A stretch of DNA of 64,000 bases from Lysinibacillus sp. FSL W8-0992 (GCF_038008685.1 NZ_JBBOZQ010000001.1:3286001-3350000), one strand, 5' to 3'. Shown: positions 52,363 to 61,507, counted from the first letter of the stretch. Notes: generated from the letters alone by a model not told the origin. A program made the numbers and translations.

Positions 52363-53562
52363 ATGAAAGGATTACAAGCTTTATTTAAAATTCGCGAAAC
52401 TTATATTGGTATTGCCGCTACGATTGCATTTCAATTAATATTTTTTTCTATCTGGATGACCGCATACGACGGCATAAGTGATAGAGCAAATAACTTAACG
52501 ATTGGCTTGATGAGTGAAGATTCAGCTGTTGGTCAAGAAGTCATTAGCGGATTGAAAGAATCATTGCCTTTTGCTACGAAAGAGTTCACCTCGATTAAAA
52601 AGGCAGAAAAAGATTTGGATCAGCGACATATAAATATGATTATTCACATACCTGCTGATTTTTCTGCCCAGTTACAGGCTGGAGAAGAAGCTAAAATTGT
52701 TTATTCCATAAATCAAGCGAACGCAAGCCTTGCCAAAACAATGATGGAGAGCGTAGCAAAGCAAGCTACAGAGGAAGTCAATCATAGTCTGTACCCTGTA
52801 CAGCAAGGAGAGATGATAAAGGCATTTTCACAACAGTTTGCACAGCTTCCTTTAGAACAAAATACAGCACTTCAAATTCAAGATACTGTTGCTTCAACCA
52901 TTATGGGTGTAAAAGACCGAACAGTTGAATCTACTATTATTAAAACGAATGACGTCAAAGGCTTTGCGGCAAATTTCGTACCGTTAATGGTTATTATTTC
53001 ATCATTTGTCGGTGCAATGGTGATGATTATGCAACATCAGCAGGCAGCTGAAATCGTACAGCATACTGTTTCGAAATGGTCTTTATTTTTTGCTAGACAG
53101 CTTGTAAATATTGCCGTTGCTTTTATTCTTCCATTACTAACAATAGGATTGATGCATTTATTTACAATTTCAAGTAACGAAAGCTTTTTCACTATATATC
53201 TATTCCAAGCTTTCATGTTTTGGGCTTTTCTATGTTTAGCACAGGTCTTTGTCATTGTATTTGGTAATCTCGGCATGGTCTTTAATATTTGCGCACTTTC
53301 CTTACAACTTGTCACATCTGGCGTACTCGTTCCGAATGCTATGCTTTCAGACTTTTATCATCGCGTCGCTTCCCTTTTGCCAGCAACTTACGGGGCTGAT
53401 GGCTATTATACAATAATATTTGGAGGTAGCTCTGAAAGTCTAATTCATAATAGTAGTTCGTTAGCTATTATCATTGCTGTCACACTCGTTGTTGCTACCG
53501 TTGCGGTTGCCCTAAAAAGACCTAAAATGGAACAAAAATTAAGCGTAACTACACCTCAATAA
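52363..53562 (+). CDS. ABC-2/YhgE-type membrane protein
   Basis: 399 residues: one N-terminal helix (about 17-37), a large extracellular region (about 40-205) and five or six C-terminal helices. The topology matches the YhgE/Pip and DUF3533/ABC-2 export permeases. No ATPase gene is adjacent. AGGAGG precedes ATG 52363. Controlled, probably, by the upstream TetR protein. Likely role in exporting a hydrophobic compound or in envelope stress; substrate unknown. Confidence 0.8.
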   Translation: MKGLQALFKIRETYIGIAATIAFQLIFFSIWMTAYDGISDRANNLTIGLMSEDSAVGQEVISGLKESLPFATKEFTSIKKAEKDLDQRHINMIIHIPADFSAQLQAGEEAKIVYSINQANASLAKTMMESVAKQATEEVNHSLYPVQQGEMIKAFSQQFAQLPLEQNTALQIQDTVASTIMGVKDRTVESTIIKTNDVKGFAANFVPLMVIISSFVGAMVMIMQHQQAAEIVQHTVSKWSLFFARQLVNIAVAFILPLLTIGLMHLFTISSNESFFTIYLFQAFMFWAFLCLAQVFVIVFGNLGMVFNICALSLQLVTSGVLVPNAMLSDFYHRVASLLPATYGADGYYTIIFGGSSESLIHNSSSLAIIIAVTLVVATVAVALKRPKMEQKLSVTTPQ

Positions 53563-53584
53563 AAAAAGGCTAAGCTATAAGAAA

Positions 53585-53624
53585 AAAAAGAGTTAGATTG
53601 ACTGCTATCAATCTAACTCTTTTT
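53585..53624. terminator. Terminator of the TetR-permease unit
   Basis: AAAAAGAGTTAGATTGA and TCAATCTAACTCTTTTT form a 17-bp stem with a 6-base loop, 22 bases past the permease stop. Confidence 0.9.
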
Positions 53625-53634
53625 ACTATGTTTT

Positions 53635-53739
53635 ACCGGCGATTGGCATGAGTTTATCGGCGATTTCTCCGTGATTACCGGCGATTCCCCTGGATTTACC
53701 GGCGTTTTACCGTGGATTACCGGCGATTGTCGTAACTTT
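53635..53739. repeat. Tandem repeat, five 21-bp units
   Basis: ACCGGCGATT (with one ATCGGCGATT and one ACCGGCGTTT) recurs at exactly 21-base steps: 53635, 53656, 53677, 53698 and 53719. Only the first ten bases of each unit are well kept. The last unit includes the 3' end of the minus-strand TetR gene (Asn-Arg-Arg-stop), so the array may have grown from that gene's end. Confidence 0.85.
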
Positions 53740-54295
53740 CTTCAAAACGTAAAATTGCCGCAAACTGCTGATTTAGTTCACAAGCACTTTCGGCAAAATC
53801 ATGCCGATACCACTCAATAATCATGCCGATAATTGCATTTGCTTGATAGGCACTATAAAAGTCAGTTGTTATTTTGCCTATTTTATTTTGTGCTAAGTCT
53901 CTTTTTAAAAGCGATTGAATTTCATTAAATAACATATAATAATAGGTTAGTGGTACATTTTTTGAAAAGACGATTCGATAAAATCGTTTAAACCGTTCTA
54001 TATGATGAAAAATTCGAATTGTATTTGGATCCAGCTCATTTTTAATAATGGTCGATGCAGCACGGTATGGTTCCTCATAGGAATTATATAAATCCTCCAC
54101 AATTTCCTGAAAGTATTCCTCAAACAGCTTCTCTTTTTGTTCATAATGTAAATAAAATGTGCCCCTATTCACTTTTGCTACACGGCATATTTCCGCAATC
54201 GAGATATTTTCTAACGGTTTGTCGCTTAACAAAGTAAGCAATGCATTATGTAACGCTTGCTTTGTTTTTACTACTCGCAAATCGTTAACGGTCAA
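53717..54295 (-). CDS. TetR-family regulator
   Basis: 192 residues from TTG 54295, with GGGGGTGA at 54301-54308 as ribosome site; starts further upstream lie before that site. N-terminal HTH (KPLENISIAEICRVAKVNRG then TFYLHYEQKEKLF). Divergent from the SDR gene at 54525, with GAAC/GTTC palindromes between. Its 3' end runs into the 21-bp repeat array, where the last codons Asn-Arg-Arg-stop are repeated in the same frame in most units. Confidence 0.85.
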   Translation of the reverse strand: MTVNDLRVVKTKQALHNALLTLLSDKPLENISIAEICRVAKVNRGTFYLHYEQKEKLFEEYFQEIVEDLYNSYEEPYRAASTIIKNELDPNTIRIFHHIERFKRFYRIVFSKNVPLTYYYMLFNEIQSLLKRDLAQNKIGKITTDFYSAYQANAIIGMIIEWYRHDFAESACELNQQFAAILRFEESYDNRR

Positions 54296-54342
54296 AATTT
54301 TCACCCCCATATTAAACAAATAATTTAAATGTGTTGATTACT

Positions 54343-54415
54343 GAACAGTTCTACGAATTCTGCATATTGAAATCGCTTACATGAGTATTATAATATTTTA
54401 ATGAACACATGTTCA
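54343..54415. promoter_or_regulatory. TetR operator candidates between TetR and SDR genes
   Basis: TGAACA-CA-TGTTCA at 54402-54415 and the shorter GAAC-A-GTTC at 54343-54351. Both use GAAC/GTTC arms and lie in the divergent promoter gap. Assignment to the adjacent TetR protein is inferred. Confidence 0.6.
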
Positions 54416-54421
54416 ATACAT

Positions 54422-54490
54422 AACCAGAAGTAGTAGATGCGAGTATCTATTTATTTCTGGTTAAGCTTTAGGACAAAGTAACTTTGTCCT
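54422..54490 (+). other. Two inverted repeats in the SDR leader
   Basis: AACCAGAA (54422-54429) with TTCTGGTT (54455-54462), and AGGACAAAGT-A-ACTTTGTCCT (54470-54490), a perfect 10-1-10 repeat 34 bases before the SDR start. They may be RNA hairpins or a further regulator site. No T run follows. Confidence 0.55.
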
Positions 54491-54524
54491 CAGGAAAATT
54501 CGATCTAATAGGAGGTCTTTTGAC

Positions 54525-55283
54525 ATGAGATTAGAAGGTAAAGTAGCAATCGTTACAGGTGCAGCTTCAGGTATGGGAAAAGCAATTGCAGAAGGTTATG
54601 CAAAAGAAGGTGCTAAAGTTGTTGTATCAGATTTAAATTTAGACGGTGCACAGACTGTTGCTGATGGTATTCAAGCAAATGGCGGCACAGCTATTGCTAT
54701 ACAAACAAATGTTGCTTCGACTGAGGACATGCAACGCTTATTCGATGAAACAAAAAATGCATATGGTAAATTAGATATTTTAGTTAACAATGCGGGCATT
54801 ATGGATGGTATGGAGCCTGTCGGTGAGATTTCTGACGAGCGTTGGGATAAAGTATTTGCCGTAAATACAACTGCTGTTATGCGTTCAATGCGCATGGCAA
54901 CAAAGATTTTCCTTGAGCAAGGACATGGTGTTTTCGTTAATAATATTTCTGCTGGCGGATTATACGGTGCTCGTGCTGGTGCTGCCTATACTGCATCTAA
55001 ACATGCCGTAGTTGGTTTAACAAAAAATACAGCATTTATGTATGCTAACCAAAACATTCGTTGTAATGGTATTGCACCAGGTGCTGTTATGACAAATATC
55101 GCTGCAACAATGACTAATATGAGCGAAGTTGGTGCGGCTCGTCAATCACTAGGATTAGCAATCAATCCACGTGCTGGACAACCCGAAGAAATTGCACAAC
55201 TTGCTATTTTCTTAGGCTCAGATGAAGCAAGCTTTGTGAATGGACAAATCATTGCCGTTGATGGTGGATGGACTGCTTACTAA
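54525..55283 (+). CDS. SDR-family oxidoreductase
   Basis: 252 residues. TGAASGMG cofactor loop at 11-18, NNAG at about 88-91, catalytic Ser142, Tyr155 and Lys159 (YTASK). Asp36 after the second strand favours NAD(H). Similar to 3-oxoacyl-ACP reductase/glucose dehydrogenase-like SDRs; the substrate cannot be told. Likely controlled by the divergent TetR protein. Confidence 0.85.
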   Translation: MRLEGKVAIVTGAASGMGKAIAEGYAKEGAKVVVSDLNLDGAQTVADGIQANGGTAIAIQTNVASTEDMQRLFDETKNAYGKLDILVNNAGIMDGMEPVGEISDERWDKVFAVNTTAVMRSMRMATKIFLEQGHGVFVNNISAGGLYGARAGAAYTASKHAVVGLTKNTAFMYANQNIRCNGIAPGAVMTNIAATMTNMSEVGAARQSLGLAINPRAGQPEEIAQLAIFLGSDEASFVNGQIIAVDGGWTAY

Positions 55284-55291
55284 GCCTATTC

Positions 55292-55330
55292 AAAATGCAC
55301 GCAAAGGAATATACCTTTGCGTGCATTTTT
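55292..55330. terminator. Bidirectional terminator, SDR and LysE genes
   Basis: AAAATGCACGCAAAGG and CCTTTGCGTGCATTTT with a 6-base loop, between two convergent genes and with T or A runs outside. Confidence 0.9.
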
Positions 55331-55336
55331 CTCGCT

Positions 55337-55969
55337 CTATACTTTTTCAGTTGCAATACGTATGCCAATTCCTACTAACATAACACCCGTAATTTTATTA
55401 AATATTGCCTGCACCGTCTGTTTCATAAACCATTTTCGGATGACATTCATAACGAGTATCACAATGCCCAACCAAACAATTGATAACGCGATTAAAATGC
55501 CTGCTAACACGATTAATTGAGAGTTTATATTAAAATTTGGCTGAATAAATTGAGGCATTAACGTTACATATAATAGCAATGTTTTTGGGTTTAATAGATC
55601 AGTCGTAATGCCTTGGGTCATACAGCTAAGCGATACATTTTTTTCTGGATCTTCCTGTAAAGGTCGCTCTTCTTGTAATATCATATTTTGTGCCCTTGCA
55701 CGCCAAGATTGTATGCCTAAATATATTAAATACGCGGCACCTGCATATTTTATCGCTAAAAATACGACCATTGATTTTGAGATAATCGTAGCTAGGCCAA
55801 GTACAGCAAGGGTTGTCCAAACTACAAGAGCAAGAATAATCCCCAACATTGTAAAAAAACCTGCTTTCTTTCCATGGATGATTGTATTTTTTAACACTAG
55901 AAGCGAATCCACTCCAGGCACCATCACAATCATCAATGCCACTGCTGTAAACATCCAAATCTCATGCAT
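55337..55969 (-). CDS. LysE/RhtB-family amino acid exporter
   Basis: 210 residues, about six helices. ALMIVMVPGVDSLLVLKNTI and GAAYLIYLGIQSWRA are typical LysE/RhtB sequences; the DSLLV replaces the common DNLLV. Start ATG 55969 behind AAGGAGTGAGC; an in-frame start 33 bases upstream is rejected. Probably exports a neutral or basic amino acid, or a metabolite. A second LysE family gene lies at 60.6 kb. Confidence 0.85.
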   Translation of the reverse strand: MHEIWMFTAVALMIVMVPGVDSLLVLKNTIIHGKKAGFFTMLGIILALVVWTTLAVLGLATIISKSMVVFLAIKYAGAAYLIYLGIQSWRARAQNMILQEERPLQEDPEKNVSLSCMTQGITTDLLNPKTLLLYVTLMPQFIQPNFNINSQLIVLAGILIALSIVWLGIVILVMNVIRKWFMKQTVQAIFNKITGVMLVGIGIRIATEKV

Positions 55970-56050
55970 ATGCTCACTCCTTAAAACAATACTAAGTATC
56001 ATTATAAATTAAATTGAATAAATTTTCTGCATATAATATTTTTACAAATA

Positions 56051-56088
56051 AAAGCACACACATCCATCATTTATTATGTGTGTGCTTT
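56051..56088 (-). terminator. Terminator of brnQ
   Basis: AAAGCACACACAT and ATGTGTGTGCTTT form a 13-bp stem with a 12-base loop, 9 bases past the brnQ stop on the minus strand. Confidence 0.85.
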
Positions 56089-56096
56089 CTTATATG

Positions 56097-57446
56097 TTAG
56101 TTAATTGTTGATACTTTTCTTGATGGCATTGCTAATCCAATAATGACACCAATTACAGCCGGTAAAATCCAGCCTAAACCGATATTATACAAAGGTAAAA
56201 CATTTGAATACAACTCAGCTACTGAATCCAACAGGCTTAATTTTGCACCTGGAATACTATTAACGAGTGCATTGTAGCCATCGATTAGGCTAACGAAAAA
56301 TGTTAAGAACATTGCAGATGCATAAACTGTTTGCTTATTGTTAAATAGCGAAGAGCTTAAAGCAAGTAAAATAAGGACAATCGCAAGTGGATATAAGAAC
56401 ATCAACACTGGAATCGCAAATTGAATAATATTATTTAAACCAAAGTTGGCAATTGAAAATGACACAACACACAAAATGAAAACAAACCATTTATAGCTTA
56501 TTTTTGGGAAAACTTCATGGAAAAATTCACTACAAGAAGTAATTAAGCCAATACTTGTTTTTAAACAAGCTAGCACAATAATTACAGCCAATAAAATCGC
56601 ACCAAATGAGCCAAAATAATGGTCAGCTACTGCTGCGAAAATTAATCCACCATTTTCAAATGTTCCGACAGCCTCAATACTCGATGCGCCCATATACGTA
56701 ATGAGCCCGTAAATTAGTGTCATCAATGCCATCGCAAAGATACCTGATGTCCATGTTGCCTTGGCAATTTCTTTTCTATCTGTAATACCTGCACTTTTAA
56801 TAGCATTGATAACGACGATACCAAATGCTAGTGACGCTAGTGCATCCATCGTATTGTAGCCTTCTTTAAAGCCTGTCATAAAGGAAGACTGGATATAATC
56901 ACCGATTGGCTGTTGGAAATGACCCATCGGCTTCACAATACTAATAATAATTAAAATAAATAATACAACTAAAAAAGCTGGTGTTAACACCTTACCTATA
57001 TAGTCCATAATCTTCGCCGGATTTAACGAGAAATAATAAACTATTGCAAAAAATATAAAGCTAAACAGCGCTAGTAAAATTGTTGTATATTCCGCATTGA
57101 TATACGGTTCAAAACCAACGACAAATGGTACTGTAGCAGTTCGAGGAATTGCAAAAAAGGGACCGATTGTTAAGTATAGCGCTAGTGAAAAAATAACGCC
57201 AAATAAAGGATGAATACGGCTCGCTAAATCACGCAGACCATTACTGCCCGATAAACCAATCGCTAAAATGCCCAAAAATGGTAAACCGATCGCGGTAACT
57301 AAAAAACCGATCAGTGCAAACCAAAAGTTTGTTCCTGCAAGTTGTCCAAGTTGAATTGGAAAAATAAGATTCCCCGCTCCAAAATACAGTCCAAATAACA
57401 TCGTTCCTATGACTGCATAAGTAGAAAAAGGTATTTTCTTTTGCAT
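56097..57446 (-). CDS. brnQ: Branched-chain amino acid transporter BrnQ
   Basis: 449 residues, 12 helices, LIVCS family sodium- or proton-coupled uptake of Ile, Leu and Val. Starts KKIPFSTYAVIGTMLFGLYF followed by GAGNLIFPIQLG, the family hallmark. AAGGAGT precedes ATG 57446. No T-box motif is visible upstream; instead a structured repeat-like element lies in the 359-base gap. Confidence 0.93.
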   Translation of the reverse strand: MQKKIPFSTYAVIGTMLFGLYFGAGNLIFPIQLGQLAGTNFWFALIGFLVTAIGLPFLGILAIGLSGSNGLRDLASRIHPLFGVIFSLALYLTIGPFFAIPRTATVPFVVGFEPYINAEYTTILLALFSFIFFAIVYYFSLNPAKIMDYIGKVLTPAFLVVLFILIIISIVKPMGHFQQPIGDYIQSSFMTGFKEGYNTMDALASLAFGIVVINAIKSAGITDRKEIAKATWTSGIFAMALMTLIYGLITYMGASSIEAVGTFENGGLIFAAVADHYFGSFGAILLAVIIVLACLKTSIGLITSCSEFFHEVFPKISYKWFVFILCVVSFSIANFGLNNIIQFAIPVLMFLYPLAIVLILLALSSSLFNNKQTVYASAMFLTFFVSLIDGYNALVNSIPGAKLSLLDSVAELYSNVLPLYNIGLGWILPAVIGVIIGLAMPSRKVSTIN

Positions 57447-57494
57447 AATTGATGTACTCCTTAGATGTGTTTAACTATAGCAAATTACCTTGGC

Positions 57495-57680
57495 GTAGTT
57501 ACGTCCAGATTTTTTCGAGCTTGCTCGAAAAGCACTTGTAAAAATCTGTGATAGCAGCCGGGGCTTTAACCTGATTCAGACAAGTTTAAGCTTTCACTTA
57601 ATTCAGTGGCTATTGGTTCGTCCCACTTATAGAAGTAGAGGGGTTGCTAAAACAAGTTAAATCGAATGAATTTTCACTAC
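57495..57680. repeat. Structured intergenic element upstream of brnQ
   Basis: A nested hairpin: CAGATTTTT (57506-57514) with AAAAATCTG (57540-57548) outside, TTTTCGAGC-TT-GCTCGAAAA (57512-57531) inside, and a GC-rich tail (GCAGCCGGGGC, CCCACTT-TAGAAGTAGAGG). It resembles repeats of Lysinibacillus intergenic DNA (recalled, not searched). A role as brnQ 5' leader is possible but not shown. Confidence 0.5.
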
Positions 57681-57783
57681 AATTTCACTATGGTAACAGG
57701 CATTTATTATAAAAACAATAGTTTTTGCGTAGTTGATTGCTAATCGTACAGTTACTAGCTAATAAGGAAAAGTAAAAAATGAA

Positions 57784-57807
57784 AAGAGCTGTCAGAAGAC
57801 AGCTCTT
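57784..57807 (-). terminator. Terminator of the esterase gene
   Basis: AAGAGCTGTC-AGAA-GACAGCTCTT, a 10-bp stem overlapping the esterase stop codon, with a T-rich stretch following on the minus strand. Confidence 0.85.
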
Positions 57808-58558
57808 AGTTTGCAACGGACCATTCAATATGGTTTAAAAAATTGTACACGTCTTCATAAACTTTCTCACGTTCTTTATCTAATGTGATAATATGACCTG
57901 AATTTTCATACCAAATAATTTCTTTATCATCTGTTTTAACTGTATCTAAAATAAACGGAGCGCTTTGTTGATATAGCTCATCGTCTAATAATCCTTGCAG
58001 TACTAAAGTTGGTGCTTTAATAGCTGGTAAATCTTCACGCGTTTCTTCAGTTAAGCGTGTAACGCCATCTAAAGAATCTTTTGGTGTAATTCGCAATTCA
58101 TGTAATTCAGAGATAATTTGGTCTTTTGATTTGTTTTCAAAGTGTTTATATAGTCTTGCGTAGTTATATAAACGTGTAAATAATCCTTTTGAGCTATCGC
58201 GTGTTATCGGCGCACACATGGCAACAACTCCTTTAACAGGAAATTGCTCTGCTACTTTTAACGAAAAGACACCGCCAAGTGAAATTCCTACTACTGCGAT
58301 TTCTTCATGGCCTTTATTTTTTAGGAAGTTGTAGCCTTCTACTACATCATTCCACCAGTCTTCAGGCTTTGTTTCAAGTAGGGCTTCTGGTTCTACCCCA
58401 TGACCACTATAGATAGGTGCATGAACAGTATAACCACGTGTTGATAAAAATTCCCCTAGCTTTTTCACATCTTTTGTGCTACCTGTAAATCCATGCAGTA
58501 ATAGTACGGCTTTTTTGCCTCCCTCAATTGTTAGAGGTTGCGGCTTTGATAACTTCAT
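57806..58558 (-). CDS. Carboxylesterase, Est30-like alpha/beta hydrolase
   Basis: 250 residues. HGFTGSTKDV oxyanion region near residue 22, nucleophile elbow GISLGG with Ser93, DDEL and SGHIITLD as the late acid and His regions. Matches the small Bacillus/Geobacillus carboxylesterase Est30, acting on short-chain esters. In many Bacillaceae such genes sit near secG and rnr; that neighbourhood is absent here. Its own terminator overlaps the stop. Confidence 0.87.
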   Translation of the reverse strand: MKLSKPQPLTIEGGKKAVLLLHGFTGSTKDVKKLGEFLSTRGYTVHAPIYSGHGVEPEALLETKPEDWWNDVVEGYNFLKNKGHEEIAVVGISLGGVFSLKVAEQFPVKGVVAMCAPITRDSSKGLFTRLYNYARLYKHFENKSKDQIISELHELRITPKDSLDGVTRLTEETREDLPAIKAPTLVLQGLLDDELYQQSAPFILDTVKTDDKEIIWYENSGHIITLDKEREKVYEDVYNFLNHIEWSVAN

Positions 58559-58827
58559 TTTATAATATCCCCTTCACGGAAATTTGTATTTGTGTATTTT
58601 ATGTGTCTATCTTAACACCCTTTATTCATAATGTACAATTTATAGTTTTTATCGTTTCGATACCTTTCATGCATGAATGATGTGAGGTCGAAGCCTTGTA
58701 TAATCACCATTTAGGGATGGTTAAAAATAATAAAAATTACTTTATTAAAATTCCTTTGTTATACTATATAAAATTTTTCCACGTTGCCTATACTTCCTAT
58801 ACTTTTACCGTTATAATGCAGGTAACT

Positions 58828-58842
58828 AATAGTAATACTATT
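58828..58842. promoter_or_regulatory. Palindrome at the LysR promoter
   Basis: AATAGTA-A-TACTATT, a perfect 7-1-7 repeat just after a TATAAT (58812-58817) and before the GGAGG of the LysR gene; suited to autoregulation. The rest of the ~300-base gap 58559-58858 shows nothing else. Confidence 0.55.
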
Positions 58843-58858
58843 ATTGGAGGTGAAAAAA

Positions 58859-59761
58859 ATGGAATGGCAACAATTGGAGTATTTTGCAACAGTAGCAAAG
58901 CTTGAACATATGACACGTGCTGCGGATGTATTAGCGATTTCACAGCCTGCACTTAGTCGCTCAATCTCTAAGCTTGAGGAGGAATTAGGTGTTCCTTTAT
59001 TTGACCGCCAAGGACGTTCCATCATGCTAAATCGTTATGGAGAACAGTTTTTATATCGAGTGCAGCGTATGCGCAAAGAATATGAAAAGGCTGTTTTAGA
59101 ATTACAAGAGCTTAATAATCCTGAGCTTGGAGATGTGTCACTGGGCTTTTTACATACACTTGGAACAAGTATTGTACCTGATTTGATCCGCGCCTTTCGT
59201 CAGCAACACCCGCAAATCCGCTTTCATTTCACACAAAACTATTCACACTCACAATTAAAGCAATTACTTGCAGGTGAGCTTGATCTTTGCCTACTTGCAG
59301 CTATTAACACAGAACCACCTGTATGCTGGAAGGAACTGTGGCGAGATGAGCTTTACATTATGGTGCCAATTGATCACCACCTTGCCAATCGTAAAAGCAT
59401 TACAATGAAGGAACTGGAGCATGAAAACTTTGTGCTTATGAAAAAAGGCTATGCATTGCGCCGTACTGCAGATCGATTATTAAACGCAGCGGGCATTAAA
59501 CCTAAAATTACTTATGAGGGAGATGAGGTCTCGACCGTTGCGGGATTTGTAGGCGCCGGCCTTGGCGTATCACTACTACCTGATGATGAAGATCTTAATC
59601 CAAAAAAAGTCGTAAAAATTCATGTTGAAGATATGGTCTGTGAACGTATTATCGGAATGGCTTGGATTGAAAATCGTTACCTTTCCCCTTCCGCACGACA
59701 ATTTCAGAAATTTGTCTTTGATTATTATGAGAAAATGGGACCTTCAAGGAACAACGACTAA
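58859..59761 (+). CDS. LysR-family regulator (GltC-like)
   Basis: 300 residues. N-terminal winged helix (MEWQQLEYFATVAKLEHMTR, ISQPALSRSISKLEEELG) and a substrate-binding domain. The start is ATG 58859 after TTGGAGGTG. Resembles Bacillus GltC/CitR-type members, but its target is not evident: neighbours are an esterase on one side and a DUF1835 gene on the other, both on the minus strand. Confidence 0.87.
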   Translation: MEWQQLEYFATVAKLEHMTRAADVLAISQPALSRSISKLEEELGVPLFDRQGRSIMLNRYGEQFLYRVQRMRKEYEKAVLELQELNNPELGDVSLGFLHTLGTSIVPDLIRAFRQQHPQIRFHFTQNYSHSQLKQLLAGELDLCLLAAINTEPPVCWKELWRDELYIMVPIDHHLANRKSITMKELEHENFVLMKKGYALRRTADRLLNAAGIKPKITYEGDEVSTVAGFVGAGLGVSLLPDDEDLNPKKVVKIHVEDMVCERIIGMAWIENRYLSPSARQFQKFVFDYYEKMGPSRNND

Positions 59762-59797
59762 AAGCGGAAGGATGCTTTATAGCATTCGTCCGCTTTT
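59760..59797. terminator. Bidirectional terminator between LysR and DUF1835 genes
   Basis: AAAAGCGGA and TCCGCTTTT with inner ATGC/GCAT pairing, directly at the LysR stop. Confidence 0.8.
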
Positions 59798-59832
59798 AAT
59801 TTTATGATTTAAAAGTTATTGTAGGAAACTAA

Positions 59833-60630
59833 TTATTTCCCTATATATTTTATTTGATAAGAAAACATATCCGTCGTGTCACCGCTAATTTCAAATAACC
59901 CTTGCCTAGCCATGGTGAAAATTCGATATTCTAAAAAGGCTTCGCTCATGTAGTCCTCGATTTTATTGAAAGTTCGCCCAATGACGTTCACTGGTGAAAG
60001 CCATAGCTCCTCGTTGTTAGCTTGTAAATCTTTTGCACATTCAATAATAGTTGCATCGTAACTGTCCTCCTCTGCATGAACAATACCATTTTGCCAAACT
60101 CGCAATGTACTTGGATTTTGCTTTAGCTCTTCCCATTCTTTAGCAAGTCGCCGACACTCCTCGAGAGTAAACCGTTTAGCATCCGATCGAAGTTTCATAA
60201 GCAAGTCCGATGATAGTTCTCCAGTATGGCGAATAGACATATCTGGATGAATTCGGTTTAAAGCTGCGGTTGTATCTATTCCAAATACCATGCTGCATTT
60301 AGTTACAAACTCGCTCATTACATAACGCAAACCAATTTCTTCATGTGAATTTTGGCTATACCAAATCCAAACATCCAAATCACAAGGGATGCTGGCGATT
60401 GATTTCGTCCACTTCTTATGGATGTCCTCGTATAATTCTTTTTCTTCTATATCCTTAAAAACATTAGATTCTAACCAATTTTTTCGATTTTCCAAGCTTG
60501 CAAGTGGTCCGATTGAGAAAACATCATTGACACAAATCACCGACTCTTCTCGCTGTAAATGGTGTTGTCGTATCGCGTGTTTAATAGAACCGTGTGTAGA
60601 CAAGCTAAAGGTAATATGTAAAATTGCCAT
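59833..60630 (-). CDS. DUF1835/DUF3658 protein
   Basis: 265 residues, soluble. The N-terminal DUF1835 part (LHITFSLSTHGSIKHAIRQH then VCVNDVFSIGPL pattern) is followed by a helical DUF3658-like part (LSSDLLMKLRSDAKRFTLEE, WREL-type segments). The family is common in Bacilli and its function is unknown. Fifteen bases separate it from the downstream end of the second LysE gene, so both may be one transcript. Confidence 0.85.
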   Translation of the reverse strand: MAILHITFSLSTHGSIKHAIRQHHLQREESVICVNDVFSIGPLASLENRKNWLESNVFKDIEEKELYEDIHKKWTKSIASIPCDLDVWIWYSQNSHEEIGLRYVMSEFVTKCSMVFGIDTTAALNRIHPDMSIRHTGELSSDLLMKLRSDAKRFTLEECRRLAKEWEELKQNPSTLRVWQNGIVHAEEDSYDATIIECAKDLQANNEELWLSPVNVIGRTFNKIEDYMSEAFLEYRIFTMARQGLFEISGDTTDMFSYQIKYIGK

Positions 60631-60644
60631 ATAGCCTCCTCCTT

Positions 60645-61265
60645 TTATTGTTTACTTAGTGCGATTTGTATACCGATAAAGGTAAATAGAATGCCTTGTA
60701 CCATATTCGAGCGTTTAGCAATTGCTGGCTTCCCTATACCTTTTTTAACTTTCCCTGCAAAAATACTAAATAACGAGAATAAAATCAGTGCCTGCACTAA
60801 AAATACCATACCCAAAATAAGCATTTGTAACGCCACATAGCGGTGTATTGGATTTACAAACTGTGGCAATAGTGCTAAGAAAAATAAAGAAACCTTTGGA
60901 TTTATCACATTCATCAAGATTCCTTTGCGATACAGCAAACCAAAAGCTTGAATATTTTGTTGCTTCAATGTAAATGGATCATCTTTTGCTCGCAATGATT
61001 GCCATGCTAAATATAATAAATAGGCGGCACCTGCAAATTTGACAATGGAAAAGATAACCGTTGATTGATAAATAATAGCTGAAATTCCTAAAACTGCAGC
61101 TCCGATATGAACAAGCAAACCTGAACATAGACCTAATGAAGTCGCAATGCCTGCCTTTTTATCTTGTGTAATGCTTTGCGCAAGGACAAATAAATTGTCC
61201 GGCCCTGGCATTACTGTTAATATGATTGCTGCACCTAAAAACGTTAGTAACGTTGAAAATTCCAA
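60645..61265 (-). CDS. LysE/RhtB-family exporter
   Basis: 206 residues with about six helices. AAIILTVMPGPDNLFVLAQS is the canonical LysE/RhtB start; GAAYLLYLAWQSLRA and NVINPKVSLFFLALLPQF follow. Probably exports an amino acid such as threonine, homoserine or lysine; the substrate is not determined. Directly upstream of the DUF1835 gene on the same strand. Confidence 0.88.
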   Translation of the reverse strand: MEFSTLLTFLGAAIILTVMPGPDNLFVLAQSITQDKKAGIATSLGLCSGLLVHIGAAVLGISAIIYQSTVIFSIVKFAGAAYLLYLAWQSLRAKDDPFTLKQQNIQAFGLLYRKGILMNVINPKVSLFFLALLPQFVNPIHRYVALQMLILGMVFLVQALILFSLFSIFAGKVKKGIGKPAIAKRSNMVQGILFTFIGIQIALSKQ

Positions 61266-61507
61266 TTATTCTCCTTCTTTCCACTAACTTTAGAAAAAAC
61301 CATAATTAGAATGGTTGTATTTTCATTATACTACACGACACTCGCTACTTTAGTTGTGAGTTTATGACTATATATAGAATTTTTACAAAAAATTTATTGT
61401 TTCAATTAATGCTCGTTCACATAACATTTTTCCTCGCCCATGCATTATAATGAAAATTAATACTATATTTTTGGTCCATATTGTATGAAGAAAGAGGTGA
61501 TTCGTCG

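Noticed and set aside
53635-53739. Regularly spaced repeats considered as a CRISPR array
   Set aside because: The period is only 21 bp with a 10-bp conserved part, no cas genes, and the units overlap a gene end; it is a minisatellite.
57447-57805. brnQ leader checked for a T-box
   Set aside because: No AGGGTGG-type core or antiterminator/terminator pair is visible.
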